This document shows, piece by piece, positions 26,201 through 34,410 of a DNA stretch of 64,000 bases; within the stretch, counting starts at the first letter, position 1; every line of letters starts with the position of its first letter. The notes under the pieces are model-generated. The model saw only the letters and a list, made by a program, of their open reading frames with translations, was not told where the DNA came from and made no database searches. This DNA comes from CAZZHG01 sp964653655 (GTDB lineage: Bacteria; Bdellovibrionota; FAC87; UBA2466): positions 19,033-83,032 of the forward strand of contig CAZZHG010000006.1 of NCBI GenBank assembly GCA_964653655.1, read 5' to 3'. The position numbers were made by a program, and so were the translations under genes.

Positions 26201-26842
26201 CTGCTTGTGGGCGGAGGCCTCGGCAATGCCGTGCTCTTTTCCATCGCGGCGGCCTTGAAGGCGGCCGGGTCGAAAGTGATCTACTTTGCCGGCTACCGCA
26301 ATCCGCACGACGTATTTCACCGCGACAACATCGAGGCGGGCGTCGATCAGGTGGTTTGGTCCGTTGACCGGGGCACGCCCATCAAGGCGCGCCGGCCGCA
26401 GGACCGGGACTTCGTCGGAAATATCGTCGAGTCGATGGTGGCTTACGCGTCCGGAAAGCTGGGCGGGCCGCCCGCGATTCCGTTCAACAAGGTGAACCGG
26501 ATCATCGCCATCGGCTCGGACCGCATGATGGCCGCCGTGGCCCAGGCCCGGCACGGGGTACTCGAGCCTTATCTGAACCCCAATCACAAGGCGATCGCGA
26601 GCATCAACTCCCCCATGCAATGCATGATGAAGGAAGTTTGCGCGCAGTGCCTGCAGAAGCACATCGACCCCATCACGAAAAAGGAAGTGGTCGTCTTCAC
26701 GTGCTTCAACCAGGACCAGGAGATGGACAAGGTGGATTTTGCGAACCTGCGCGAGCGCCTGAAGGGCAACAGCCTTTCCGAAAAAATCTCCAACCGTTAC
26801 CTCGACCTGCTCCTCGAGTCGAAGGCCGTGAAACGGGTCTAA
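23282..26842 (+). CDS. Fused iron-sulfur flavoprotein: GltD/NfnL-like domain plus FNR/PyrK/NfnS-like domain
   Basis: 1186 residues; ATG at 23282 after AAGGAACATCC. Residues about 1-255: helical domain, no match recognised. About 260-360: Cys motifs YCIYCHEREKDSC, GCPLDERI, NPMCPGTGHRICNDCMKGC, like the N-terminal 4Fe-4S region of glutamate synthase small subunit and NfnL. About 405-760: two-dinucleotide-fold oxidoreductase with VVGLGPAGYTVA, PAVVIGGGLTAVDTA and VAAGTSPNIIYE. About 865-1105: FNR-like domain with LLVGGGLGNAVLF. About 1113-1140: CMMKEVCAQC plus a later Cys, equivalent to the 2Fe-2S site of PyrK/NfnS. It should move electrons between NAD(P)H, FADs and Fe-S clusters. In NfnAB the halves are two subunits; here they are one chain. 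No PyrD or GltB gene adjoins it. Confidence 0.85.
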   Translation: MAVQELPLGLKGFNFSDLYDPVRLKVLHGEFWKYAEKNAPGIGARFQGAESLAKPKESEILIEVAHQIGHFLAELFQVKPQVQVILDDAKSLDPVFRFKRDVLNLRVFKRFNEAPMDGSDFTQLEVALEALLVKYHGKREPLEEESIAPLALLLMDAEKSLKAGALDPKLAPKVKAVCGSDTLDAIQKCQKVVEDFCTHVYTDSKRRARVAGWLSYVRPQKLDFDKLVPVERPVPKIPEIMKGHDEHMRHRDGFKLTDARMDRPQYLREIDYCIYCHEREKDSCSKGFTEKDGSYRKNPLGIPLTGCPLDERISEMHTLRRDGEAIGSLAMVVLDNPMCPGTGHRICNDCMKGCIFQKQDPVNIPQAETGVLTDVLALPYGFEIYSLLTRWNPLNRKRPYALPYNGVDVMVVGLGPAGYTVAHFLANDGFGVVGIDALKLEPVPDEWTGRNGKAIHPIKDFDELKKALDDRILMGFGGVSEYGITVRWDKNFLAVIYLTLLRRKNLRFYGGVRFGGTLTLEDAWQLGFQHVAIATGAGKPTIIPMKNNLVRGIRKASDFLMALQLTGAFKKSQLANLQVRLPAVVIGGGLTAVDTATELLAYYPVQVEKTLDRFDKLKAKYGEESVWQMCDEEEKGILKEFLEHGAAVRAERKLAASERREPNFIPLCRKWGGVTLAYRKSMQDSPAYRLNHEEVVKALEEGIDFAENLSPTEATRDSFGAVATMKFKRADGSEVELPAKAVMVAAGTSPNIIYEREKPGTFKLDDKGYFFRKFKAVNGKPVECGPGEKGFFLSYEKDGKLVSYYGDNHPDYAGNVVKAMASAKHGAPEVSALFRGAISAAEKAGQPTAKLEKLFTHLDEGLVPKVVEVRRLTPTIVEVIVKARYASRKFEPGQFYRLQNYETSATVVDGVRLTLEGIALTGAWVDKEKDLLSLIVLEMGVSSRLCAALKPGEPVVVMGPTGEPSETPSGETVLLVGGGLGNAVLFSIAAALKAAGSKVIYFAGYRNPHDVFHRDNIEAGVDQVVWSVDRGTPIKARRPQDRDFVGNIVESMVAYASGKLGGPPAIPFNKVNRIIAIGSDRMMAAVAQARHGVLEPYLNPNHKAIASINSPMQCMMKEVCAQCLQKHIDPITKKEVVVFTCFNQDQEMDKVDFANLRERLKGNSLSEKISNRYLDLLLESKAVKRV

Positions 26843-26879
26843 TCGGGGCGGTCTGAGTCTGTTCTTGCCCGGTCCCGGG

Positions 26880-26899
26880 GGAGGGGATAGAACCCCTCC
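26880..26899 (+). promoter_or_regulatory. Hairpin sequestering the Shine-Dalgarno of the ABC binding-protein gene
   Basis: GGAGGGG (26880-26886) is complementary over all seven bases to CCCCTCC (26893-26899), with a six-base loop, and ends two bases before the ATG. The only Shine-Dalgarno-like bases upstream of the gene are inside the left arm, so folding should reduce initiation. No T-run follows, arguing against a terminator. Regulation is inferred. Confidence 0.45.
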
Positions 26900-26901
26900 T
26901 A

Positions 26902-27687
26902 ATGAAAATCCTCATGATTCTCGGGCTTCTGGCGGTCTCCGCCAGCGCCGACACGCTTTCCGACATCAGGGCCCGCAAGGAGCTGAAGGTCGGGCTCCAG
27001 GCTGGCTACGTGCCTTTCGCCATGAGGAAGCCCGACGGCTCCTACGTCGGTTACGAAATCGAGATGACGAAAGCTTTCGCCAAGCATCTCGGCGCCACCG
27101 CGACGTTCGTGGATACGAAGTGGGAAGGCATCATTCCCTCCCTCCACGCGAAGAAGTTCGACGTACTCGTCTCCGGCATGTCCATCACCCCCGAGCGCTC
27201 CCAAGCGGTGCTCTTCAGCGAACCGTACTACTTCGCGGGGCTCATGCTGCTCGTTGCGAAGAAGCACGAAGGCAAAATCAAGACGCTCGCCGATTTCGAC
27301 AAGCCCGGGCTCACGCTCGCCGTGCAGCTCGGCACCACGGGCGACTTCTTCGCCTCGAAGGCCGTCAAGCAGGCGAAGATTACGAAGCTGGACTTGGAGT
27401 CCGATGCGGCCAACGCCGTTCTTCTCGGTAAGGTCGACGGTTTCATCTTCGATGCCCCGTACATGCAGTTGTTCGCGCGCCGCCACGGCGGCAAAGTCGT
27501 GCTGCTCCCGGACGCCCTCACTCAGGAAGGGCTCGGGCTTGCCGCGCGTAAGAAGGACAGCGAGCTCGTGAAGGAGTTCAACTCGTTCCTCGTTCTGTGG
27601 AAAAAAGGCGGGGAAGCGGACAAGGTGGCCAAGAGTTTCTTCCAGGAAATGACGTGGCTGAAGGAATTCCCCCAGCTTCTGAACTAG
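26902..27687 (+). CDS. ABC transporter substrate-binding protein, polar amino-acid type (family 3)
   Basis: 261 residues with signal peptide (LMILGLLAVSASA). The family 3 pattern is clear: LKVGLQAGYVPFAM, GYEIEMTKAFAKHLG, VDTKWEGIIPSLHAKKFDVLVSGMSIT-type segments, RSQAVLFSEPYYFAG and LAVQLGTTGDFF. AANAVLLGKVDGFIFDAP holds the substrate aspartate region. It binds a polar amino acid or opine in the periplasm and delivers it to the permease encoded one base downstream. Ligand identity cannot be decided. First gene of a three-gene importer operon. Confidence 0.92.
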   Translation: MKILMILGLLAVSASADTLSDIRARKELKVGLQAGYVPFAMRKPDGSYVGYEIEMTKAFAKHLGATATFVDTKWEGIIPSLHAKKFDVLVSGMSITPERSQAVLFSEPYYFAGLMLLVAKKHEGKIKTLADFDKPGLTLAVQLGTTGDFFASKAVKQAKITKLDLESDAANAVLLGKVDGFIFDAPYMQLFARRHGGKVVLLPDALTQEGLGLAARKKDSELVKEFNSFLVLWKKGGEADKVAKSFFQEMTWLKEFPQLLN

Positions 27688-27688
27688 G

Positions 27689-28465
27689 ATGCCCGACCGA
27701 CGTTTATCCCCTTTTTACTCCGTGGCCGCCGCGGCCTTTCTCGTCGGGGGCGTCGCCTTTCTCGTCTATTCGTTTCTGAAACTCGACTACGAGTGGGATT
27801 TTCGCGCGCTCGGAGCGTTCTTCTGGGATAACGGCTCCCCCGGCCTCATCCTGCGCGGCATTTGGGGCACCTTCTACATCAGTGCCATAGCCATCGTAGT
27901 AGGCAGTCTGCTCGGCACCGCTCTGGGGCTGGTACTCGTCGGTAAAGAGCCGGTCTCGAAGCTCGCCGCCATCGCTTACGTCGATATATTCCGGAACACT
28001 CCGGTGCTGGTGCAGCTCTATATCGCGTACTTCGTGGTCGGCAGCGCGTTTGCGCTCACCGCGGAACAGGCGGGCATCCTCACCCTCTCGCTTTTTTGCG
28101 CGGCCTATGTTTCCGACATCGTGCGCGGAACTCTCGTTAATTTCGAGAAAGGCCAGATTGACGCCGCGAAGAGTCTGGGCATGACGCCCTGGCAAATCGC
28201 CCGCCACGTGGTCGCTCCCCAAGCCTTGCGCCGGATGTTGCCCCCGCTGGTCGGACAGTTCGTGACCCTCGTGAAAGACAGTTCCCTCGTCTCGGTGCTC
28301 GGCATCGTCGAGCTGACCAAAGCCGCTCTAAATGTGGTGTCCGTCACCTTCCGTGGTTTCGAAACGTGGTTCGTGATCGCCGCCATCTATCTAATCATCA
28401 ACCTGGTCGTGAGCTCCCTCGGCCGTTACCTCGAGCATCGCTTGAGTGAAAGTCTGAGGGCATAG
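27689..28465 (+). CDS. ABC transporter permease, polar amino-acid type
   Basis: 258 residues with about five membrane helices. IWGTFYISAIAIVVGSLLGTALG and YVDIFRNTPVLVQLYI are the HEQRo permease start motifs. The EAA loop reads DAAKSLGMTPWQIARHVVAPQALRRMLPPL, which contacts the ATPase. Only one permease gene is present, so it probably acts as a homodimer. It follows the binding-protein gene with one base between stop and start and is followed directly by the ATPase gene. Confidence 0.92.
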   Translation: MPDRRLSPFYSVAAAAFLVGGVAFLVYSFLKLDYEWDFRALGAFFWDNGSPGLILRGIWGTFYISAIAIVVGSLLGTALGLVLVGKEPVSKLAAIAYVDIFRNTPVLVQLYIAYFVVGSAFALTAEQAGILTLSLFCAAYVSDIVRGTLVNFEKGQIDAAKSLGMTPWQIARHVVAPQALRRMLPPLVGQFVTLVKDSSLVSVLGIVELTKAALNVVSVTFRGFETWFVIAAIYLIINLVVSSLGRYLEHRLSESLRA

Positions 28466-29194
28466 ATGGAACCCATCATCGAGTTAAGGGGAGTCCGCAA
28501 ATGTTTCGGTAAGCACGAGGTGCTGAAGGGCGTGGATCTGACCGTCCATCCGGGAGAGGTTGTTTGTCTGCTCGGAGCCTCCGGAGGAGGTAAAAGCACG
28601 CTCCTTCGGACCATCAATGCGCTCGAGACCATCGATTCGGGTTCCGTGAAGGTCTGCGGGGAAAGTTACGGGACGTGCCCCGAGTACAAGATCCGCCGCC
28701 ACACGGCGATGATCTTTCAGCGCTTCGAGCTCTTTCCGCACCTGACAGCGTTGCAAAACGTGTCGCTCGCGTCCGAGGTCGTGCTCGGCCGGACTAAAGC
28801 GAAAGCCGAGGAGAAGGCCCGGGCGCTGCTCACCCGCGTGGGACTTGCGGATCATAGTCACAAATTTCCTAAAGCCCTCTCGGGCGGCCAGCAGCAGCGA
28901 GTCGCCATCGCCAGGGCTCTCGCCATCGGCCCGAAAGTGCTTCTTTGCGACGAGCCGACGAGTGCTCTCGACCCCGAGCTCGTGCAAGAGGTGCGGGAGC
29001 TGCTGGAATCCATCGCCAAGGAAGGCATGACGATGATCGTCGTCACCCACGAGGTGGGCTTTGCTAAATCCATCGCCAAGCGTTGCCTGTTTCTCGAGGG
29101 CGGCGAGGTGGCGGAAGAGGCGCCCACGAAGGAGTTCTTCGAGGCGCCGCGATCTCTACGGCTTCGCCAGTTTCTAGAAAAAGTCCGCCACTAG
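28466..29194 (+). CDS. ABC transporter ATP-binding protein, GlnQ-like
   Basis: 242 residues. Walker A GASGGGKST, Q-loop FQRFELFPHL, signature LSGGQQQRVAIARALA, Walker B VLLCDEPTSALDPELV and switch His in VVTHEVGF. All are intact and match the polar amino-acid (GlnQ/HisP) group. It powers the importer formed with the two preceding genes. The first base of the ATG directly follows the permease stop. The 3' end shares CTAG with the nuoN stop on the opposite strand. Confidence 0.94.
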   Translation: MEPIIELRGVRKCFGKHEVLKGVDLTVHPGEVVCLLGASGGGKSTLLRTINALETIDSGSVKVCGESYGTCPEYKIRRHTAMIFQRFELFPHLTALQNVSLASEVVLGRTKAKAEEKARALLTRVGLADHSHKFPKALSGGQQQRVAIARALAIGPKVLLCDEPTSALDPELVQEVRELLESIAKEGMTMIVVTHEVGFAKSIAKRCLFLEGGEVAEEAPTKEFFEAPRSLRLRQFLEKVRH

Positions 29195-30675
29195 GGCAAA
29201 TGAAGCACGCGGATGAGATCGAGCCACCGCTGGGGCAGCACGCCAATTTGAAGGGTTAGAATCACGAGAGCCGTCGCGGCGACCGCAATGCCCCGCGATA
29301 CCTTGAGGGACCCGATCTGCGCCGAAGGTTCTTTCATGTAAACGAATACGAGAACCCGAAGGTAGTAGAAGACCGAAATCAGGCTGCAAAGAACCGCAAT
29401 GATGACGAGCGGAATCTCCCCCGCCTGGACAGCGCCGTAGAAGAGGGAATACTTGGCGACGAAACCCGCCGTGGGCGGCATCCCGGCGAGCGAGAAGAGA
29501 AACACGGCCAGGGCAAAGGCCAAGGCGGGCCGCTTTCCGGCAAGGCCGGCGACCTGAGACAATTCGAGGCCGTCGTCGTTCCGGCCAGAGAGCGCCGAAA
29601 GCACCGAGAACGCCCCCATCGTCATAACGGCGTAGGTCAGCAGGTAAAGCATGATGGAAGCGCTGGCGTCCACTCCGTCGGCCGCGCTCAAGAATCCAAG
29701 CAAGAGATACCCGGTGTGCGCGATCGACGAATAAGCGAGCATGCGCTTCAGGTTCGTCTGGGCGACCGCAAGCACATTTCCGAGGAGCATCGTGGCGATG
29801 GCAACCAGTCTGACGAGCGTGTCCATGTTGCCGAAGAAGAGCGGGTTGCCGGCGGAAGCCGGTTCCATCGCGAGATAGACACGCAGGAAAGAAGCGAAGG
29901 CCGCGACTTTCACGCCCGTGGTCATGAACGCGGTGATGGGCGTGGGCGCTCCTTCGTAAACGTCCGGCATCCACATGTGGAACGGCACCGCCGCCACTTT
30001 GAAAAGAAATCCGACGACGAGAAGCCAGGCCCCTAACGTGTAAACGAGAGTGCCCCGGCCGATGACGTTGCTGTTCCAGAGGTCCTTAAGTTGAAGGGTC
30101 TCGGTCGAGCCGTACAGAAGGGCCGCGCCGTAGAGAAGGATGGCCGAAGCCGCCGAACCCAGAATGAAATACTTGAGCGCGGCCTCGTTCGACTTCTTGT
30201 CGGCCCGGCGAAAGCCGACGAGGGCATAAATGGAAAACGACATGAGCTCGAGTCCGAGAAAGAGCACGATGAGATCCTGCGCGGAGGCAAGCAGCATCAT
30301 GCCCAGGGTCGCAAGCAAGATGAGAACGTAATACTCCCCATGCTCGAGGCCCTGGCGCTGAAGGTAGCGGTAGGACACGACGGTCACCGCGGCGGCCGAT
30401 CCCAAGAAGATTAAATTGAAGTACTGGCCGTAGGGGTCGGAGGCGAGCGTGCGTCCGAAGAGCAAAGTAGCGTCCGCGCCCATGAGCGTCGCCGAGGCCC
30501 AGGCGGCGGCCCCGAGCGCTACCAGGGAAATGACGGGCACGAGCCCCAGCGTCCGCTTCGAGACGCTCGCGAAAATTCCGGCCACCGCTCCGGCGAAGAC
30601 GAGGGCGTAGGGCAGAAGCGCCTGCAACGCTTCCTGGGACAGAGTCAGCATGTCGGTTTGTATCAGATGGTTCAT
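29191..30675 (-). CDS. nuoN: NADH-quinone oxidoreductase subunit N
   Basis: 494 residues with about 14 membrane helices, one of the three antiporter-like proton channels of complex I. Conserved charged sites include the helix-5 glutamate in LFLGLELMSFSIYALVGF, KSNEAALKYFILGS, the lysine in FLFKVAAVPFHMWMPDVYEGAP and NLKRMLAYSSIAHTGY. Length matches NuoN. It is the last of 14 nuo genes, four bases downstream of nuoM, and converges with the ABC ATPase gene at a shared CTAG. Confidence 0.96.
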   Translation of the reverse strand: MNHLIQTDMLTLSQEALQALLPYALVFAGAVAGIFASVSKRTLGLVPVISLVALGAAAWASATLMGADATLLFGRTLASDPYGQYFNLIFLGSAAAVTVVSYRYLQRQGLEHGEYYVLILLATLGMMLLASAQDLIVLFLGLELMSFSIYALVGFRRADKKSNEAALKYFILGSAASAILLYGAALLYGSTETLQLKDLWNSNVIGRGTLVYTLGAWLLVVGFLFKVAAVPFHMWMPDVYEGAPTPITAFMTTGVKVAAFASFLRVYLAMEPASAGNPLFFGNMDTLVRLVAIATMLLGNVLAVAQTNLKRMLAYSSIAHTGYLLLGFLSAADGVDASASIMLYLLTYAVMTMGAFSVLSALSGRNDDGLELSQVAGLAGKRPALAFALAVFLFSLAGMPPTAGFVAKYSLFYGAVQAGEIPLVIIAVLCSLISVFYYLRVLVFVYMKEPSAQIGSLKVSRGIAVAATALVILTLQIGVLPQRWLDLIRVLHLP

Positions 30676-30679
30676 CGTC

Positions 30680-32212
30680 TCACTCCGCCGTCGGCAGCCT
30701 TACCTTGTCGGAAGGGAGGAGCCGTTCCACCATCGGCTTAACCGAGCGCTCCATCTTCGAGAGAAAGTAATTGGGGTACAGGCCCATGAAGAAAATCGCG
30801 GCGATGAGCGGAAGCAGCACGACGATTTCGCGTGCCGACAGATCCCGCAGGTTCTGATTCTCGCTGTGAGTGACCGGCCCGAGCATCACGCGCTGGAAAA
30901 CCCACAGCATGTAGACCGCGCCCAGGATGACGCCGAGGCCCGCGACGAGGGCGATGACCGGGGAGGCGCCGAAAGTACCGAGCAAAATCAGGAACTCTCC
31001 CACGAAGCCGTTCGTGCCAGGCAGGGCGATTGAGGACAGCGTGATGATGAGAAACGCTACCGCGAACAGCGGCATGATCTTCGCGATGCCGCCGAACTCC
31101 GAGATCTCCCTCGTGTGGCGGCGGTCGTAGATCATGCCGACCAGAAGGAACAGCCCGCCGGTGGAAATGCCGTGACACAGCATCTGGTAGAGCGCGCCCG
31201 TGACCGACAGCGGGCTCAGAGCGAAGAGCCCGAGCACGACGTAGCCCATGTGACTCACCGACGAATAAGCGACGAGCTTCTTCACGTCCGTTTGAACGAG
31301 GGCGACGCAGGCGCCGTATACGATCGCGATGGCGCCCAGCCACATGAAGGGCGTGCGGTACAGCAGCACGGCTTCCGGAAACAAAGGGAAAGCAAAGCGG
31401 AGGAATCCGTAGCCGCCCATCTTGAGGAGCACCCCGGCGAGAATCACGCTGCCCGCGGTGGGCGCCTGAACGTGCGCGTCGGGCAACCAGGTGTGCAGCG
31501 GAAAGAGCGGAACCTTGATGGCGAAAGCGAGCGCGAACGCCAAGAACAGAAGCGACTGTGGCGAAAGGTAGCCGCCGCCCCGGATTTGGAGCTTCGTGAG
31601 GTCGGCAAGCGCCATCGAATAGTCGCCCGAGATCAGATGGTACTGATGGGCGAGGTAGAAAATCGCGACGAGCATGAGGAGCGAGCCCAGCATCGTATAG
31701 AGGAAGAACTTCATGGCCGCGTAGATGCGATCCTTGCCGCCCCAGATACCGACGAGGAAGTACATCGGGATGAGCATGAACTCCCAGTAGACGTAGAATA
31801 GAAACGCGTCGAGGGCGACGAACGCGCCGATCATGCCGGTTTCGAGCATGAGCAACAGGGCGTAGTAGCGGCGGGTCTGGTCCTTCACCGAGTCGAAGGA
31901 GCCCAGCACCACTAGCGGCGACAGGAAAGTGGTCAGGATAATGAGCCAGAGGCTGATGCCGTCGACGCCCAGGTGGTAGAAAATTCCGAACGCCGGAATC
32001 CAGGCGAAGCGTTCCTCGCGCTGAAACCCCTCCAGGGACGAGTCGAACCCGGGAATAAGGGCCAGGGAAAGCAGAAAGACCGCGATCGAGACCACGAGGG
32101 CCCAGGTTTTGTGGGCGCCCCTCGCTTCCTTGGGCAACAGCAGGCCAATCGCCGCGCCGGCAAGCGGCAGAAAGACGAGCAGGCTCAAAAGATTGCGATC
32201 AAAGAATTCCAT
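30680..32212 (-). CDS. nuoM: NADH-quinone oxidoreductase subunit M
   Basis: 510 residues, 14 predicted helices. FLFYVYWEFMLIPMYFLVGIWG carries the conserved channel glutamate. AIKVPLFPLHTWLPDAHVQAP holds the conserved lysine and half-channel residues, and DVKKLVAYSSVSHMGY the second lysine. It is a proton-pumping antiporter-like subunit of the complex I membrane arm. The start lies inside the end of nuoL (14-base overlap). Confidence 0.97.
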   Translation of the reverse strand: MEFFDRNLLSLLVFLPLAGAAIGLLLPKEARGAHKTWALVVSIAVFLLSLALIPGFDSSLEGFQREERFAWIPAFGIFYHLGVDGISLWLIILTTFLSPLVVLGSFDSVKDQTRRYYALLLMLETGMIGAFVALDAFLFYVYWEFMLIPMYFLVGIWGGKDRIYAAMKFFLYTMLGSLLMLVAIFYLAHQYHLISGDYSMALADLTKLQIRGGGYLSPQSLLFLAFALAFAIKVPLFPLHTWLPDAHVQAPTAGSVILAGVLLKMGGYGFLRFAFPLFPEAVLLYRTPFMWLGAIAIVYGACVALVQTDVKKLVAYSSVSHMGYVVLGLFALSPLSVTGALYQMLCHGISTGGLFLLVGMIYDRRHTREISEFGGIAKIMPLFAVAFLIITLSSIALPGTNGFVGEFLILLGTFGASPVIALVAGLGVILGAVYMLWVFQRVMLGPVTHSENQNLRDLSAREIVVLLPLIAAIFFMGLYPNYFLSKMERSVKPMVERLLPSDKVRLPTAE

Positions 32213-34097
32213 AGAGCAAGAACCCCACCGTCGCGATTAATCCGAGTAAGAGCACGAACGAGTAAACCTGTACCGATCCCGTCTGCATCCCGCGCCCGGT
32301 CTCGGCGGCCAGCCGCGTGAACCGGCCGAAGCCGACGACGAACTGGTCGATGACCTTCACGTCGAAGAATTTCCAGAGCAGCTCCGAAAGGGCGCGGATG
32401 GGAGCGATGACCGTCGCCTCGACGATCTCGTCGACCCACCACTTGTTCTCCATTCCCGGGTAGAGCGGGCCGGCGACACCGCGGGCGCGCTCGGCGTCGC
32501 CGCCGCGGAACCATTTGAGCCCGAGCCCGACCATGAGAAGGGCGATGGTGGCGCTGACGCCCATGAGCACCCATTCCATTGAGTGAGCGTGGCCTTCGGC
32601 GAGCGGAATTTCCTTAAGCGCCGGTTCCAGCCAATGTTCGAGGGCGCTCGAATGGGGAATCCCGATGGCCCCGCCGATCACGCTGAGGACCGCGAGAATC
32701 AAAAGCGGCACCGTCATGGTGGCCGGGGACTCGTGGGCCGGATGGTGCTGGTCGTAGCGGGCCGTGCCCAGAAACGTAAGCGCGAAGAGCCGAGTCATGT
32801 AGAGCGCGGTGAGGGCGGCCGTGACCGCGCCGAGGACCCAAAGTCCCGTCGAGCCAAGCGGGCTTGCGAACGCTTTCCACAAAATTTCGTCCTTGGAGAA
32901 GAAGCCCGAGAACGGGGGAATACCGCAAATGGCAAGCCAGCCGGCGGTGAACGCCGCGTAGGTCTTCGGCATCGCGGTGCTGAGCCCGCCCATTTTTCGG
33001 ATGTCCTGCTCCTCGTGCATGCCATGAATGACGGAGCCGGCCCCGAGAAACAACAACGCTTTGAAGAACGCGTGGGTGATGACGTGGAAGACGCCCGCCG
33101 AAAAGGCTCCGACGCCGCACGCGAGGAACATGTAACCGAGCTGGGAAATGGTCGAGTAGGCGAGCACCTTCTTGATGTCGTTCTGGGCGATGGCGATGGT
33201 GGCCGCAAACAGCGCCGTGAGCGCGCCGACCGCCGAGATGACCGTCATGGCCGTCGGAGAAAGGACGAAAAGGTAGCTCATCCGCGCGAGCAGGTAGATG
33301 CCGGAGGTCACCATGGTCGCGGCGTGGATGAGGGCCGAGACGGGCGTCGGTCCCGCCATGGCGTCGGGCAGCCACAGGTAGAGCGGAAGCTGTGCCGACT
33401 TTCCGGTACAACCCAAAAAAAGCAGTAAGCAGGCCGCGGTCACGAGGGCCGGCTCGGTGGCTAGCGGCGCGGCCTTCAGCACCATGAAGTCGAAGCTTCC
33501 GAAGGTGTGAAAGAGCAGGAAGGACCCCAGCAGAAAGCCGAGGTCGCCGATGCGGTTCACCACGAAAGCCTTCTTGCCGGCCTTCGCCTTTTCCATGTCC
33601 GTGTACCAGTAGCTGATGAGCAGGTACGAGCAGAGTCCCACGCCTTCCCAGCCGAGGAACATCACGGGGAGCGAGCCGCCCAGCACGAGAATCAGCATCA
33701 TCGCGCAGAAGAGATTCAGGTACGCGAAGAACTTGCCCGGGCTCTCGTCGTGGCCCATGTAGCCGATGGAATAAATGTGAATGAGCGTGCCGACGCCGGT
33801 GATGACGAGAGTGAAGACGGAGGAAAGAGCGTCGAGCCGGAACGCGAAGTCGATGTGCAGGCTGCCCACGGAGATCCACGAGGCGTAGGACTCGTAGATG
33901 ACTCTATGCTCCTCGCTCATGCCGTTGAGAGCGAAGAACCCCGCAAGGGAGCAGGCGAAGGAGCCGGCGAGAGCGGCGGTGGCGATGAGTCCCGGTACCG
34001 TCGCGTGAGCTTTGTGGCGGCGCTGGCCGAGAACGTACCAAAGCCCGTTAATCAGAAATCCCAGAAACGGCAGCAGCACTATCGCGTGAACGAGCAT
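32199..34097 (-). CDS. nuoL: NADH-quinone oxidoreductase subunit L
   Basis: 632 residues, the largest membrane-arm subunit. LGWEGVGLCSYLLISYWY has the helix-5 glutamate, KSAQLPLYLWLPDAMAGPTPVSALIHAATMV-type segments the conserved lysine region, and NDIKKVLAYSTISQLGY the second lysine. A C-terminal extension of about 110 residues (WVDEIVEATVIAPI, then a final membrane helix) is the lateral helix typical of NuoL. The start is one base after the nuoK stop. Confidence 0.97.
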   Translation of the reverse strand: MLVHAIVLLPFLGFLINGLWYVLGQRRHKAHATVPGLIATAALAGSFACSLAGFFALNGMSEEHRVIYESYASWISVGSLHIDFAFRLDALSSVFTLVITGVGTLIHIYSIGYMGHDESPGKFFAYLNLFCAMMLILVLGGSLPVMFLGWEGVGLCSYLLISYWYTDMEKAKAGKKAFVVNRIGDLGFLLGSFLLFHTFGSFDFMVLKAAPLATEPALVTAACLLLFLGCTGKSAQLPLYLWLPDAMAGPTPVSALIHAATMVTSGIYLLARMSYLFVLSPTAMTVISAVGALTALFAATIAIAQNDIKKVLAYSTISQLGYMFLACGVGAFSAGVFHVITHAFFKALLFLGAGSVIHGMHEEQDIRKMGGLSTAMPKTYAAFTAGWLAICGIPPFSGFFSKDEILWKAFASPLGSTGLWVLGAVTAALTALYMTRLFALTFLGTARYDQHHPAHESPATMTVPLLILAVLSVIGGAIGIPHSSALEHWLEPALKEIPLAEGHAHSMEWVLMGVSATIALLMVGLGLKWFRGGDAERARGVAGPLYPGMENKWWVDEIVEATVIAPIRALSELLWKFFDVKVIDQFVVGFGRFTRLAAETGRGMQTGSVQVYSFVLLLGLIATVGFLLYGIL

Positions 34098-34098
34098 G

Positions 34099-34410
34099 TC
34101 AATCCTTCAAGAGCCGCATGGCATCGGTGTCGACGGTCCTAGTCGTCCGGAAAAGCGCAATCACGAGGCTCAACCCGATGGCCGACTCCACGGCGGCGAC
34201 GACGATGATGAAAAAGACGGCCATCTGCCCGGCGGTGTCCTGCAGGTGACGGGCGAAGGTCACGAACGTGAGGTTTACCCCGTTCAGCATGAGCTCCAGC
34301 GACATCAAAATGACGAGGAGGTTTCTCCGGACGAGAAGTCCCATCAGGCCGATGAAAAAGATTGCCGCGCAAAAGGAAAGCACGACCCAGGGAGGAACGG
34401 CCGCCATCAT
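34099..34410 (-). CDS. nuoK: NADH-quinone oxidoreductase subunit K
   Basis: 103 residues, three membrane helices, the usual NuoK size. LVILMSLELMLNGVNLTFVTFAR has the first conserved glutamate and VVAAVESAIGLSLVIALFR the second, both needed for proton transfer near the quinone-linked channel. The ATG at 34410 (ATGATG) overlaps the nuoJ stop as ATGA and has GGGAGG upstream. The frame is open much further upstream, but that part lies within nuoJ in another frame. Confidence 0.95.
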   Translation of the reverse strand: MMAAVPPWVVLSFCAAIFFIGLMGLLVRRNLLVILMSLELMLNGVNLTFVTFARHLQDTAGQMAVFFIIVVAAVESAIGLSLVIALFRTTRTVDTDAMRLLKD

